Below, in pieces: positions 10,709 to 23,819 of a stretch of DNA of 64,000 nt; position 1 is the stretch's first letter; each line of letters starts with the position of its first letter. Below the pieces are notes generated by a model. The model was given only the letters and a program-made list of their open reading frames with translations, was not told the DNA's origin and ran no database searches. The stretch is from Ligustrum vulgare (Eukaryota; Streptophyta; Magnoliopsida; Lamiales; Oleaceae): NCBI GenBank assembly GCA_963555705.1, contig OY743176.1, forward strand, positions 60,152,040-60,216,039, read 5' to 3'. Position numbers and translations under genes: made by a program.

Positions 10709-13357
10709 GTTAATCCTGATAAAATAACTAGTTGTCGTATTTATTGAAATGAGATTATGTTATTAATGTTGTCTAGTATTTTCACAAGAAAAGAACATAA
10801 TCTTTCTTCCAGTTTCCTATGACTGCTTTCAAGTGAATTGCATTTGACAGGGATCATATCATCCTTATTCTTATACTAGTTTCATGCATGTGCAATGCAC
10901 ATTCAGTATTGTCATTAAGTATATAATAGTGTATGCACGTGCAATGCAACCATCGAACATATTCATCTAAAGGTTTAAGATGGTTAAGGGGACGCCAATC
11001 TTAATTATTTAAATTATGTACTCAATATCATTCACAAAAATAAATTATCAATCCCTGTGAGAACATTACTATAGCTTGCTTTCACATAGTAGCTTCAAGT
11101 ACACATGAACCACACACACTGCAACATATCAATTACGCCCCAACTGCTCTATACTACAAGCGTGTGTAAAGTGGAAGTGAACTCTAACACCTATTAACAA
11201 TATAACCGGTGCTAAACAAAGAAATGTGCAAAGCAAGAAGTTGTTATATGATTATATACTTTCATATGAAATATCAAAAGCAAGCAATGGAAAGGAACAT
11301 GAGTAAAATAAGTAGATGTTCAGCTAGGTAAATTATGAATCTTTTTTTTGGTATAATCAGGTGATTTCATTGTCTGATATGTTTAAAATCACTCAGAATT
11401 AATGAAAAATGCCTAGATTCTGAGACAATATGTGCTCTTACACACCTGTAGCAGAACTTTTTTCAACTTTATTTACAAATTATGGAATAGTTAAAATTCT
11501 TCAAAGTTCAATGATATGCCAAATTGTCAGTCATCCCATCCCCTATTGCTCATGTATTATCACAGAATGAACAAAAGAGAGTAGGGTGGGTCCAGAATGC
11601 AGACATGATAAGCAATTGGGAGAAATCGTTTACAAAGAAAAGGTATATGATCAAAATCCAGAAGAATAAACCTACCTACACCTGACCTCAAAAGCATAGA
11701 AGCATCATATCTTCCAACTGGTGTTATAGTCCAAAGAACTGAATATTCGTAATGAAGAAAAGAAAAAATTTAAAGAAGTGTATTTAAGGTTAAAATAAAC
11801 CTTCAATAAGGTAGACAACATCGGTCAAAGATCAAAGTATCACCAATCACAACAATGAAGTCCTCGTGTTCAATATATGTGTTACCATACTATTTATCCT
11901 TGCAATGAAAAATAATATGTTACTCATATCCAAAGTTGCCATCTTCCGTTGTTAAGTTGCTTACAAAAATTATACAACAATCATCCAGCCACTGATCACA
12001 TGAGACTAAATCATAGACAGACAGTCTTGTTCCTATATTTTTTGGATGTTCCGTGAGTATCCATCTGTTAAGCTTAATATTAATTCATAAACAGCTCAAA
12101 CCATTCCAATATCATACTTATATTGTTTAACTTACAATCAATCTACGATATTAAATAATCACATCCAATTACACCATTGTTCAAATACCCCTTGTAAACA
12201 GAATTCAAATGGCGTTTTTGAAACATAATAGACACACGGTGTAATGTAAACTGTGATCAAAATTCCGTAGCCCACTTTCCACAAGAGAATTAAATTTTAC
12301 ACCTAGTCTCCTTTTGAGCATTCGTTAATGTGGATAAAGCTCGCTTGCAATATAATGGCCAAAACGACAACCAAGATTTATGATGTTCATAATATACAAA
12401 AGATCAAGAAATTTATCTTTCAAGACATAAATCTGCTTTTTACAGTTACAGTTCATCAAGAACACTAGAATCACATCATAACCCCATAACTAATGTTTCA
12501 ACAATCAAGGAAATAGATTCATCTGATCTTTACAAAGAAATCAAACAAATAGAAGGGTGTAGAAGATGAAAATTTTGAATGAGATTTTCGAGAGTCAAAA
12601 GACCCTAGAAGTTCTCTCAAGAGCTTAGAAGCTTGATGAAGTGAAAAAACAAAGTGTAGAATAACAATCTATTAGGCTAGTACTAGTAGGTTAAGAATCA
12701 GAAGTCTCGAAACGAGCGAATTGGTATCATAGAGGCCACATGTCACAATCTGATCAAGCCTCTCCACTTACAGAGTTGCATCTCACCAAAACACGATTTC
12801 ACTATTTCAATAGCACACATGAAGCACACACGTAATACATGCACAATACTTAACATCCCCATGTTGTCCAGCTCAAAATATGATAAAATAGGAAATTATG
12901 AAGTACAAATGAATGCATGTCCCCACAAATCACAATCAAATTTCATAGGCCATAATCAAATATTACTTACATTAAAATTTTGATTGTGGCTACTATAAGT
13001 AGTGTTGGAAAAAATATCGAAACCAAGCCCACCAAACCGAAATCGAACCAAAAAAGGGAAATCAATCTATTCTCAAAATCGAAAGCAAAATCGATAAGAC
13101 CTATTTTGTTGTATTTTTCCTTAAATTATGTCCATAATTTTTTACTTTTTAATTAAAAAAAAATTAATTAATTTGTTTATGTTAAATGATTTTTTGTTTT
13201 TGCCCATATGTTGAACTATTCATATGGTGATTCTTGCTAAAAAATTTATAGCGATAACATTTTAGAAATTCAGAATATGTATATTTACTTCTCCATGGTC
13301 GAGAAAGACATTTTAGTAAATTATAACTTCGATATTATTTTTATGTGCAATATAAAC
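10709..13357. other. Intergenic DNA, no supported gene
   Basis: Base composition between 11000 and 13000 is less extreme than in the flanks and a few short minus-strand stretches look weakly coding (for example about 11800-11890), but I can name no domain, exon series or splice pattern. An element-end-like motif GTGCAATGCAC occurs near 10890 and again near 10940. E1 begins abruptly at 13358. Confidence 0.5.
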
Positions 13358-13433
13358 AGAACTTTCGGGAAAGAAAGAAGAAGAAAAAAGAAAAAAAAAA
13401 GGAAATGAGAAGAAGGAGCCCATCCAACTCAAA

Positions 13434-14054
13434 GTGTGTTTTGGTGTTATTCTACCATATTTTTATAAGATTGCGTTTGATAACGATAGTGGAATTTGGG
13501 TGGAAAGAAAATGAATTTCAAGTAATTGAATTCCTGAGAATTGGAAGGTTAATGTGTTTAATTTTTTACTATGTAGAAAAAGTGGGAAGTTTTCCAACTT
13601 TATTATTTGATTGACATTATTTTTCATGGCAAATTAAGTAAAATTTAGTTATTTTAAGCAAAAAAATATTTTTTCACACATTCTTGCTCGATAATAATAA
13701 TGTTAATATTTGGTAAAATAAGAAATTAATTAACAACAAAAATAATCAAACATGACAAAAATGTGTAAAGAAGTTGCCAAGAAATAAAAACCTCCTCCAC
13801 TAGATTGGAAATCATTTTCCTCAAAAATGAGGAAAAGCCGTCACGTGATGAGGAAAGAAGGAAATGGTTTTCCTTGGAAAAAATTGGCAAACAAACAACC
13901 AAACATGGAAAATTGAAAGGAAAATATGAATTTTCCATGGAAAACATAGCATTTCAAACACACCCTAACATTAAGAGGTATGTGGAAAAAGATTTAATGT
14001 TCAACAATGTGTAAATTTAGGGCTTTTGACTTATAATCTAAATGTGAGATAAAT
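13434..14054. mobile_element. Insertion in the E1 5' LTR, unclassified
   Basis: About 620 bp are present here but absent at the matching point of the 3' LTR (43378-43386). The inner ends AGATTGCGTTTGATA and the reverse complement of the right end, AGGGTGTGTTTGAAA, agree at 11 of 15 positions, suggesting weak terminal inverted repeats of a hAT-like MITE. No clear target duplication is seen. The overlapping ORFs on both strands look fortuitous. Confidence 0.45.
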
Positions 14055-14899
14055 ATGAATGTGGGAATAATGATTATGGTGATTTTAGTGCTATATTTTA
14101 GTTTATTGATATATATACATGGTATTTAAGGTGAGGGTTTTAGGTTATTTTGTTAAACTAGTGATTAAGTTAAGATAAACTTGTATTTTGGTTTATTTTA
14201 TGCTAGAAATGGATATGTTGGTGTGGATGGATATGTTGGTGTGGATGATGAATATTGGGTTAGTTATGAGAAGGAGTGAATAAACTAGTAAGCTTTGGTA
14301 AAACTTGAAAATGGGAATTTAGATGAATGCGGATCTAATTTCATATCTTAAGTGATATTAGAACTTATTTAGTCATTAGAAGTGATTTTATGTTCCGAAT
14401 TAAAAAGGATAAGTGTAGTGTAATTTGAGAAACTAGTTTAATGAGTTAATCCGAATATGAGGCTCTTTTACCATTTTATCAATCAAGGTGGTTTTAAATG
14501 TTGATGTGAAAATCCTATTTTATCTCAGGAAGTGACGAAGAAATTGGCATTGTATGTCGGCCAAGCTAGTAGATGGTCATCTATTTTGTGAGTGAAGAAT
14601 AAACTTAAAAATGATTACGTTATTCAAGTATTTTTATTTCATTGATTTTCTATAAATTACAAATGATTTTTAAACTATTTGCTTTTAGCATGGTTTTCAA
14701 AAAAAAAAAAAAAAGTTTTATAATTAAGGTTATTTTATCGTGAAGGCTCTTTTACCATGTTTTACAATTATGATTAGTCAAGTTGAGCATGAATGATTTC
14801 AAAACTATCAGAAGTACTCGATGTGGTTATCTATTCTTGTGCTAGTGCATGGAGGGGGCCTTTGGCCCATGTACTAGCATATGTTATTTGAGATCTTAA

Positions 14900-15996
14900 G
14901 GCTGCGTTCTCTTTGTATTTCAGTTTCCTGTTTTCATTTTCGAAAATTTTTTCTGTTTTCCATTTTCTGCGACTTTTTTCGAAATTGCTGAAAACGCGTT
15001 TGGTTTGTTATTTCTGAAAACTGTTTTCGAAAATGAAAAACTGGAAAATGCGTTCTGTTTGAAATTTTGAAGAAAATTATTTCTGTATACTTGTAATTAT
15101 ATTGTTCGTGAATATAAATGAAATAAAGATGTCATATTTGAATTACACAACAAAAATAAATGAAATAACCCCTATCACACAATTTGGTTATACCAAAACA
15201 GTTCAAAAATTCATGTTGTCCTTCTAAAGTAATCGTTCCACATTTGGGTAGTAATTTTCCATTCTAAAGTAATCGTTCCATTTAATACTTTATATATATA
15301 CATTCTTCTAGTAAGCACCCATAACGTTTAAAATTTAAGTTTCAATAAAATTTGCAAAAATTAATTTACGTTAATTAATGACGCTCTTACAAAATAAGTG
15401 TCTACAATACAAAAGTAAAAAATAAATGTTTAATAATTAAGCACATGATACATCATCAGAAAGATGGTTGAATTTGGAGTTTGACGCAAAAAACAGAGTG
15501 CAATTCGGAGTTGTACATCAAAAGTTATACATGTTTGAAGACAATGGCCTATAAAGCAAATACGAGAAGGACTAAATTGAAAGAAAATTAAAATTTGTGA
15601 ACTAATGTGCAACAAAATCTGAAGTTGAGGGACCTAAGTTGCAAATAAATTAGGGTATTTTCGAAAGAAATTTCAAAATTTGAGGATTAAAATGACAAGT
15701 TTTGAAAATTAGGGACCAATAATGTAATTAAAAATGACAAATTTTGACAAATTTCAAGTTTTTTGATTATTTTAATTTTTTTTTTTAAAGTGGAAAACGC
15801 AGTTCCGCGTTTTCCACTTAATAGTTATAAATTTCGGAAAACGCGGAAAACGTGATTTTCACGTTTTCCATTTCCTTTACAAATTTTGAAAACGTTTTCG
15901 AAAATTATTTCCGAAAACGGCACAAGAGAACGTGTTTTCCGCGTTTTCGAAAATGGAAAACGGAAAAGGCTGGAAAACGTCAAAGAGAACACAGCC
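14900..15996 (+). mobile_element. Harbinger-like non-autonomous element, copy A
   Basis: 1097 bp bounded by GGCTGCGTTCTCTTTG and its near-perfect reverse complement, with 3-bp duplications TAA at 14897-14899 and 15997-15999. It is absent from the E1 3' LTR. Both subterminal regions are packed with GTTTTCCGCGTTTTCC-type motifs in opposite orientations; the middle is AT-rich and non-coding. Copy B lies in inverse orientation at 49827-50901. The family assignment comes from the 3-bp TWA duplication and is an inference. Confidence 0.75.
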
Positions 15997-16956
15997 TAAG
16001 ACTCTATCACGGAGGGGGCCTATTGCCCATGTTCAGAGGATCTTAAGATCCACTCTTATGCACGGAGGGGACCTATGGCCTGTGTGTAAGAGTGCATATA
16101 TGAGGTTTTTAGGATCCACTTTTGTACCCAGAGAGGCTTTGGGCTTGGTATGTAGGTGCTCAGCCGTCTACGCGCGTATGACTAGATACAGATTTCAACT
16201 CCAGCAGATGATTTAGCTGGGTACCTTTTGGGTGGTTTTCTTATTATTAGAGCTTATCAGTTATGCCACAGATGATCAGTTTACGATCTTTATGATTATT
16301 TTTAACGTGTATGTTTTGATTTAAAGTTTCAAAAGCTTATGAAATAAATTATGTTTTCAAAAAAGGTTTATAAAAGAAAACTATTTCATAAACTCCACTC
16401 ACTGAGTTACAAGCTCACGTTTCTCCATATCTCTTCCTTATAGGAAAAAGTAACAAATTTTGAGTAGCATGGAAAGAGCTATTGTCACCAGACGAGCTTA
16501 AAACGTAGGCATTTTTATGATTTATTTTGATATGGTATTTAGAAATTATCTTTTGGGCTTATATTATAGGCTATGTTATTCTTTTGTGGCCTTGTCAGTA
16601 ATAGGCCTGGTGATTATGTAATATGGGTTGTATATATATAAAAGAATCGACTAAGGATTTCAATTATCTTATTACATCAATGTTATGCTTGGAAGATTTG
16701 GGATGTTATATGATTATTTATGCATGATTGTTGAGGATTTGATGTTGTATTACAGGTTGGTTATGTCAATATTATAGGGGAGATCTATCAATTTTTTTTA
16801 TAAATTCATAAGTGATCAAATTAATTTAAATTGAGAATTTGAAAGAAAAGAAAAGTCAAGGTTGCCTTGGTGGAGGATCCAACATCTAGTTGGCACCTTC
16901 CATCGACACACGTCACGTTTTAGGTCCAGAAGGGTGATCTAGGATGGGTCGTGACA

Positions 16957-16975
16957 ATTGATATTAGATCATGGT
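16957..16975 (+). other. Degenerate PBS of E1 (tRNA-Met initiator)
   Basis: TTGATATTAGATCATGG after the LTR end matches the canonical TTGGTATCAGAGCATGG except for three transition or transversion changes. Confidence 0.65.
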
Positions 16976-17070
16976 TATTGGCATGTGGGCAATACGTGAT
17001 TATTTAGTCTACAAGTTTGTATTATCATTTATGATATGTCAATCTACAATGCATATTTTTAGGTACAAGA

Positions 17071-18430
17071 TGTCTCGAGGTGGTAAGACCCATGGACGTT
17101 TAAATCCACAACCTCGAAATCAAAATGCTCGTCGGAGAGAAAATGTTGGCGGATTAAATCAGGGTGAAGAATTTGTCCACCAAACACCAGTAGAACAGAA
17201 TCAGGAAAATGCAACTGGGAATGACCCCTTGACTAAGAGAATTGCTGCAGCCATTGCCTCTCTTTAACCAAACACATTATGAAAACCCATTTAGAGATGA
17301 TGCATTGAAAGTGCAATTAAGCTTGGGAAAAACTTTTTGAAAGCACGGGCAATCCGACAGATGCTGAGCTTTGGATGAAGAGCTTGGAGAATATCTTTGA
17401 TGTTATGGTATGTTTGGATGCTACTAAATTGCACCTTGCCACTTTCTTGTTAAAAGGAGTTGCGGTAGATTGATGGAGTACATATCGAGGTCGATATGGT
17501 GATCCTAGTACAATCACCTGGACTGTGTTCAAGGAAGCTTTTTATGAGACATACTATCCTCTGACCTACCGTGCAGCCAGACAAAGGGAATTTCTGAATC
17601 TTGCACAGGGATCATACACAGTAGCCAATATTAGAAGAGGTTTGAGGAATTATCCAAGTATGCTATGGATTTTTTTGCTGATGAAACAAACAAATGAAGG
17701 CGGTTTAAGGAAGGATTGAGGACAGAGATTAAGGCTATGGTGATAGGCCATGGACATTATAGTTTCGGTGAACTTGTAGAGGCCTCAAGAGTCGAGATGG
17801 AACTTTTGGAAGGACAAAATCAGGGAGTACAAATAATATTTCATGGTGGTAGCAGTCAGGCAGGAACATATAGTGGACAATCTAAGAAGGACAAGAAAGG
17901 ATTTTGGCCAGGTATCTCACACACGGGGAGCTTCAAATCTAGGTCTCAAGGTACAGGATTTAGTGGAAGATCTGGATATAGTCAGAGTTCTGTACGACAG
18001 CCAGGATATGGCCATTCTCACATGTAGATTTCTTCTCAGAGATCTTTTGTCCCTAGACCGGTCAACAGTGCTAGTGGTCCTAAGTTTTTGCAGCGTGAGT
18101 TGTGTGGCAAGTTTCATACGGGAGAGTTCCTCAAGAGTAGTGGTGATTGTTTTCATTGTGGTTAGATGGGACACTAGAAGAATCATTGTCGAATTTGATT
18201 CCAGGAGGGTAGTGCATCACAGATGGCTCCACAGACTTAAGCTAGCAGTGCAAGGCAGAATCAGAATAAGAAAGATAATGTGGGATCAACAAGTGGGACT
18301 CATTCAAATCTTGTAGGTCATGGTGTTACTAGTCAGAGAGGACAGGTAGGATGTCCTAAGTCCCAAGGTAGAGTTTTTGCGATGACAAAGAAGCGGCAGA
18401 TGAGTTACCAATGTTGTTAGTATGATATCT
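17071..18430 (+). pseudogene. E1 gag, decayed
   Basis: The likely start is the ATG at 17071 (MSRGGKTHGR). Fragments in different frames read as a Ty3/gypsy gag: a capsid-like stretch at 17525-17700 (tyrosine-rich, ending in a lysine-rich segment), a Gly/Ser/Gln-rich linker (17830-18030), and a CCHC zinc knuckle near 18140-18190 (CFHCG...GH...C) in which two codons have become stops. At least four frameshifts or stops interrupt it. The product would have been the structural protein of the retroelement particle; it can no longer be made. Confidence 0.7.
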
Positions 18431-18434
18431 ATTT

Positions 18435-18857
18435 TTGGAAAAAAATGTTCATTCTTTAATTGATTATGGTGCTACTCATTCTTTTATTTCTTATGCACTT
18501 ACTAAATATGCGGATAAGATATTGGAGCCTTTATTCAGTGAGTTAGTGGTAGCTACCCCAGTGGGAAAATCTCTTTTAGCCAATGACTTGTTTAAAGGTT
18601 GTGTGATTCGAGTGAATAATCATGAGCTAAAAGATGATCTCATTCCACTTGATATTCATGACTTAGATATTATTTTGAGCATGAATTTTTTAGTTATAAA
18701 TCGTGCTTTAGTTAACTGTTTTCGCAAAGAAGTTACATTCAGGAGGCCCGGAGACCCTAAGATTATTCTTAAAGGTGAAAGGAGAATTTTACTATCTTGT
18801 TTGATATCCTCTCTTGATGCTCAAATACTTCTGAAAAAGGTTGTTATGGATATTTAG
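18435..18857 (+). pseudogene. E1 aspartic protease region
   Basis: An open stretch of 140 codons contains the retropepsin pattern: a catalytic D in IDYGATHSFIS (canonical D-S/T-G, here D-Y-G, so the active-site residue after Asp is lost) and a second conserved block IPLDIHDLDIILSMNFL. Its normal role is maturation of the Gag-Pol polyprotein. It lies directly before the RT in the same strand order as in E3. The altered active site and flanking stops indicate an inactive remnant. Confidence 0.75.
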
Positions 18858-18888
18858 CTCACGTGATTGATACTCAGATCAGTAATAT

Positions 18889-19790
18889 TAAACTTGAGGA
18901 TATACCGATTATGAGAGATTTTCCAGATGTGTTTCTAGATGATCTTCTAGGATTACCACCAGATAGAGAATTCGAATTTACTATCGATGTAATGCTTGGT
19001 ACAACTCCTATTTCTTAAGCACCTTACAGGATGGCCCCAGCTGAGTTGAAAGAATTGAAAGTGGAATTGCAAGAATTAGTTGATAATTCATGAGGCCTAG
19101 TGCATCACTATGGGGAGTTCCAGTTCTGTTTGTGAAGAAGAAAGATGGTACGATGAGATTGTATGTTGACTATAGACAATTGAATAAGGTGACGATTTGT
19201 AACAAGTATCCCTTACCTCGTATTGATGACTTGTTTAACCAACTTTGAGATGCCAAGGTATTCCCTAAGATTGATTTGAGTTCAGGGAATCATCAGCTTA
19301 AAATTCGAGATGTTGACGCGTCAAAGACTGCATTTAGGACTCGTTATGGCCATTATGTGTTTTTGGTGATGCCATTTGGTTTAACCAACAACCCAGCTAC
19401 TTTCATGGATTTGATGAATGGGATTTTACATCCTTACTTGGACAGATTTGTTATTGTCTTTATTGATGATATCTTGCCAGGATGAATATGCAAAGCATTT
19501 AAGGATTGATAAAAAATTATATGATAAGTTCTCTAAATGTGAGTTTTGGCTAGACAATGTTGTATTTTTAGGACATGTGATTTCAGCTGAAGGAATTTAT
19601 GTTGATCCTGTAAAGACAAATGCAGTGACGAAATGGGAACGTCCTACTAATGTGACTGAGGTGCGGAGTTTTCTTGGTTTAGCCGGTTATTATCGTCGTT
19701 TTGTGGAGGGATTTTCTAAGATTGCCCTTCCATTGACCAGTTTGATACGAAAGAATTCAAAGTTTGTTTGGATTGAAGAGTGTGAGTAGA
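18889..19790 (+). pseudogene. E1 reverse transcriptase, decayed
   Basis: RT blocks follow in order: [62 protein letters not shown] and the catalytic FIDDIL near 19460. The connection domain has [11 protein letters not shown] and [13 protein letters not shown] (about 19565-19700). Stops occur near 19018, 19092 and 19246, and a frameshift lies right after FIDDIL near 19480. The sequence is the chromovirus type and close to E3. The enzyme copied element RNA into DNA when intact. Confidence 0.85.
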
Positions 19791-20240
19791 GTTTTCAGTA
19801 ATTGAAGAATATGTTGGTTTTTGCTCATATACTTATTCTTCCATCAGCGGGTGAGGAGTTTTTGATTTATAGTGATGTTTCGAGATAAGGTTTGGGATGT
19901 GTTTTGATGCAGAATGAAAAAGTTATAGATTATGCTTCAAGACAATTGAAGAAACATGAATTGAATTACCCCACTCATGATTTAGAATTGGCTGCAGTGG
20001 TTTTTGCTCTCAAAATTTGGAGGCATTATTTATATGTTGAGAGGTGTCAGATCTTTAGCGACCACAAGAGCTTGAAGTATATTTTTACTCAGAAAAAATT
20101 TAACTTGAGGAAGAGAAGATGACTAGAATTGATTAAGGACTATGACTGTAAAATTGATTATCATCCAGGTAAAGCAAATGTAGTTGCTGATGCACTTAGT
20201 TTAAAAGCTAGTACCTCGAACCAAACAAATTCAGTATGTG
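19791..20240 (+). pseudogene. E1 RNase H, decayed
   Basis: Recognisable blocks are [19 protein letters not shown], the [20 protein letters not shown] helix and a [12 protein letters not shown] block, followed by [14 protein letters not shown] near 20160-20200. Stops interrupt the start (TAG near 19786, TAA near 19887) and the end (TGA at 20120). It would have degraded the RNA strand during reverse transcription. Confidence 0.8.
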
Positions 20241-20299
20241 CTTCCTTGATGTGTGAATTTTGAAACTTGAACTCAATTATCAGCTACTACTTTAGGGGC

Positions 20300-21755
20300 A
20301 GTGCTAGCTACATTTCAGGTGAAGCCTCGCCTAGTGGATAAAGTTAAACAAGCCCAGTCTGAAGATCTATCATTGAGGATATTGAAGGCAGAAGTTGAAG
20401 TGGGAATACGAACAGATTTTTCTATCGCAGATGATAGTACACTAGTTATGGAAAATAAATTGTGTTCCAGATATTTTAGATCTGAAAAACAAGATATTAG
20501 AATAAGCGCATAATTCAGCTTATGCAATGCATCCAGGCAGCACAAAAATGTATCATATTTTGAAGCAACATTATTGGTGGTCAGGTATGAAGAGAGAGAT
20601 TTCCGAGTTTGTGTCTAAATATTTTATTTGCCAACAAGTAAAACCAGTTCGTCATAAATCCGCTGGAACTTTACAGCTATTGCCTATTCTAGAGTGGAAG
20701 TGGGAGCACATCACTATGGACTTTCTATTTGGTCTTTCTTGTACTCAAAGTGGAAATGACGGTGTTTGGGTGATTGTGGATATGTTGACCAAGACTGCAA
20801 AGTTTTTGCCGATTAAAGCTACATTTACTTTGACTAAGTTAGTGAAATCGTATGTTGATGAGGTAGTTTGTTTGTATGGGGCTCCAGTTTCTATTGTGTC
20901 TGATAGATATCCTCAATTCACGTCTCAATTTTGGCTAAAGTTACAGAGTGCTTTCGGCACCAAGGTCCAGTTTAGTACTGCATTTCACCCACAGAGAGAT
21001 GGTCAATCTGAGAGAACAATTCAGACCTTAGAAGATATGCTTTGAGCTAGTGCTCTTGAGTTTAAAGGGAGTTGGGATACTCATTTACGCTGGATGGAGT
21101 TTTCTTATAATAACAGTTATCATTCCAGTATTGAGATGGTTCCTTTCGAAGACCTATATGGTAAGAGGTGCAGGACTCCAGTTCGTTGGAGCGAAGTGGG
21201 TGAGAGAAAGTTAGTAGGCCTTGAAATGGTTCAGATGGAAACTAAAAAGGTGAAAATTATTCAAGAAAGACTAAAGATGGCACAAGATTGACAACAGAGT
21301 TATGTAGACAGACGCAGAAAAGATTTGGAGTTTGAAGTTGGGGATAAAGTCTTCTTAAATTTATCGCCATGTAAAGGTATTTTGAGGTTTGGCAAGAGAG
21401 GGAAGTTGAGTCCCAAGTATATTGGACCCTATGAGATTATTGAGAGGATTGGTCCAATTGCTTATCGACTTGCTTTGCTAGCTGAGTTGTCCAGAATACA
21501 CGATGTATTTCATGTATCTATGCTATATAAGTACATTCTTGTTGTGTCTCATATATTGGAATCTCAACCGGTCGAGCTAAAGGAGAATTTGACCTATGAA
21601 GAACAACCAGTTGAAATATTGGAGCGAAAGGAGAAAATTGATAAAAACGAGATAGTTTCATTAGTCAATTTCTGATGGGGAAATCACCCAGCAAAAGAGG
21701 CTACATGGGAAAACGAGGAGCAAATCCTTGTTAAATCCCATCTGTTTGTTGACTG
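20300..21755 (+). pseudogene. E1 integrase with chromodomain-like tail, decayed
   Basis: The zinc-binding segment is present, but the first Cys of the C-x-x-C pair is replaced (KYFICQQVK). The core keeps all three acidic positions: D in TMDFLFGL, D in SDRYPQFTS and E in DGQSERTIQ. The C-terminal part carries the GPYEIIERIG and HDVFHVSML blocks and a chromodomain-like tail ending EATWENEE. Stops lie near 20511, 21043, 21289 and 21673. The tail is known in chromoviruses to steer integration toward particular chromatin. Confidence 0.85.
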
Positions 21756-21791
21756 AATTTCGAGGACAAGATTCTTTGAAGGAGGTAAGAT

Positions 21792-21813
21792 TATAACAAC
21801 ATAAGTTATTATT
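21792..21813 (+). repeat. 3' LTR of E1, first 22 bp
   Basis: The LTR start (TATAACAAC, degenerate from TG) follows a purine-rich tract GAAGGAGG. It is cut at 21813 by E2 and resumes at 43024; the two sides share the E2 target duplication TTATT. Confidence 0.65.
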
Positions 21814-22494
21814 TGATCGGAATATTTTCTCAGGCTTGTCAATATGGGCCTATGAAAGGAATACACCGGGTCAGTCCATCTCGACAACATGGTCGGCCCA
21901 TAGCCTGACCAAATCTGTTCCCGGCCTCATTAACTTATCATGTATAAGTTTTCTCAGACCGGGGTTCATGCCCGATCCAATGACCATCAAGGGCCGACTA
22001 TACCCGACTTTATCAAGCTCTTCAGATGTGGCGGGATGCATGGCCGGCCTAGCCCGACCAATTCACTCTAGATAGCCCGGTACAAGCGGGATTCCAGGTA
22101 TTCATCATTAATGGGCCTTGCCAATGGGCCTCCCTTCTTGGGCCTCTCAAAGGAATAGAGGAGTCCTAACCCACGAGGGAGCCTCCTGAAAAGGGGGAAA
22201 ATCACTCCTTGTAATAGTGGAATTCTTCATAAAATGTAAGTTTATGTCAAAAGGACTCCTTCCTTAACTAAAACAAGTTATGGGCTTTTCAGCCCTATAA
22301 ATATAGTTCTTTTGATGACAAATCATTCATTCATTATTCTTTACGCCTTTCCAGTTATATATTCTCTCTCTACTTTTCTCCAGAACACTAATTCTCACAC
22401 CGGAGGGACGACGGGGAGAATCCTCCTCGCCTTTTTTGCAAGTCATCCAAGGCGAATTCATTCATCTTTTCCAATGAGATTTTTTACAGCATCA
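21814..22494 (+). repeat. 5' LTR of E2
   Basis: 681 bp, starting TGATCGG and ending AGCATCA. It contains a TATA box (TATAAATA, 22296-22303). It is longer than the 3' LTR because it keeps ~265 bp (about 22098-22380) that are missing there. Confidence 0.85.
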
Positions 22495-22496
22495 AT

Positions 22497-22514
22497 TGGC
22501 GCCGTCTGTGGGAA
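22497..22514 (+). other. PBS of E2
   Basis: TGGCGCCGTCTGTGGGAA starts two bases after the LTR end, as expected of a primer-binding site. The tRNA is not the initiator Met; I do not assign it. Confidence 0.75.
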
Positions 22515-22529
22515 GTGATACAATCAGCC

Positions 22530-23819
22530 ATGGTTAATAGACGACAAGCTCGTCCCTCCACATCCACTGGTCAATCCCTTCCAGCCAACACTTCGGCTGA
22601 GGATAAAATTCCTCCACCCCTTGAAGATGTTGGGGAAGAACAGGACCCAGAAATCACACCAGACAACGAACCTGTTAGTCGAGAAGATTTCAATGAACTT
22701 CAGCAGCAGCTCCGCGAAATCCATCAGGCTCTTCAACGACAGAACAATCATCAAGAGCAACCCGACCCGAACACTCCAAGCACGGTTCCCAGGGAAGACC
22801 CTCGATTAGTTAATCCTACGGCTGACAACTACCCGGGAATCAGGGGTGCCCATCCCATGACTGAGGGATCCGCCAACTTAACACGACAAGAGCTCTCAAG
22901 AATCATTCGAGAAGGAATTTCTAATGGGATACGACAGAACACACAGGGTCGAACGTCATTCGTAAGAAGAACCCCCTTTACTCCCGAAATAACATCTTTC
23001 CCCTTGCCAGACCGATTTAAATATCCCAGGATAAAGGAATATGATGGAACAACGGACCCAAACAACCACCTGAATACCTACACTGACGTCATGGACATGC
23101 AAAATGCTCCCGATCAGATTCTTTATAAGGCCTTCCCGCAAACCTTAACAAATTCAGCTCGAGACTGGTTTTCTACAATACCTCCGGGGTCAATCTCTTC
23201 ATTTGCCGATCTTACTGAGAAATTCACAGCTTTCTTTGCAAGTAGCAAAAGGATCAAGAAAACCGCTGCTTCCCTCATGCAGTTAAGGCAAGGACCGAAT
23301 GAAACACTGCGAGAGTTCATGACTCCTTTTAACGCTGAAAGACTTTAGATTCCCGATCTCCATATGTCATCAGCCATTTCAGCCTCGATGGCTATTCGAG
23401 GTCCGGAATTCAGAATATCCCTGTCCAAGAACCCGCCTTCGAATGTAACGGAGATTGTCAGAAGAGCCGAGAAGTACATAAACATGGAGGAAACACTTTT
23501 GTCAGTTCGGGCACAGGATCAAGGGCAGGGGGCAGTAGCACAGACTTCACAATCAATATGGCAGGGAAATAAAAGGTCAAGACAGGAGGATAAGAAGAAT
23601 TCTTCCTGACCAAACTTGAAGGGGAATAACCATGGGCATCAGAGCTTAACTTCGCTAAACGCACCTCGATCCCATATTCTCATGGAAATCAAGGGACGTG
23701 AAGATTTGCGTTGGCCCAAGCCTATCAAGGGGAAAATCGACGAAAAGAATCAACATAAATTTTGTGACTTTCACAAGAGTCCGGGCCATACTATGGATGA
23801 GTGCAGAACATTAAAGTAG
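22530..23819 (+). pseudogene. E2 gag (Tat-type), interrupted by in-frame stops
   Basis: From ATG at 22530 the same frame runs through gag with stops only at 23346, 23607 and 23817. The N-terminus is Ser/Pro/Gln-rich and polar (residues 1-120). The capsid homology (retrotransposon gag domain) runs from about FKYPRIKEYDGTTDP to LREFMTPFNAERL (residues ~165-272). A compact knuckle-like motif CDFHKSPGHTMDEC lies near 23760-23805. The product would be the particle structural protein. No frameshift over 1.3 kb, only stops, implies the frame decayed mainly by base substitution. Confidence 0.85.

Larger units (their letters stand above)
13358..16956 (+). repeat. 5' LTR of E1, truncated, with two insertions
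   Basis: It matches 43284-45189 of the 3' LTR from AACTTTCGGGAAAGAAAG to the GGGTCGTGACA end. Relative to that copy it lacks the first ~280 bp and contains two extra blocks, 13434-14054 and 14900-15996. It holds the recurrent GGAGGGGGCC-type strings near 14850, 16010 and 16065. Confidence 0.8.

Noticed and set aside
10880..10950. GTGCAATGCAC motifs (also near 56171) as ends of one transposon
   Set aside because: Such strings recur in plant genomes, but here no matching partner end or duplication could be found.
11800..11890. Weakly coding minus-strand stretch
   Set aside because: Under 30 codons, no splice sites or second exon, no family recognised.
13805..14014. Lys/Glu-rich ORF on the + strand and its mirror on the minus strand
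   Set aside because: Both fall inside the insertion in the E1 5' LTR and reflect GGAAAA-rich composition.
15852..16216. Overlapping ORFs of 64 and 94 codons
   Set aside because: They span the end of Harbinger-like copy A into LTR sequence; the same motif-derived ORFs recur in copy B.
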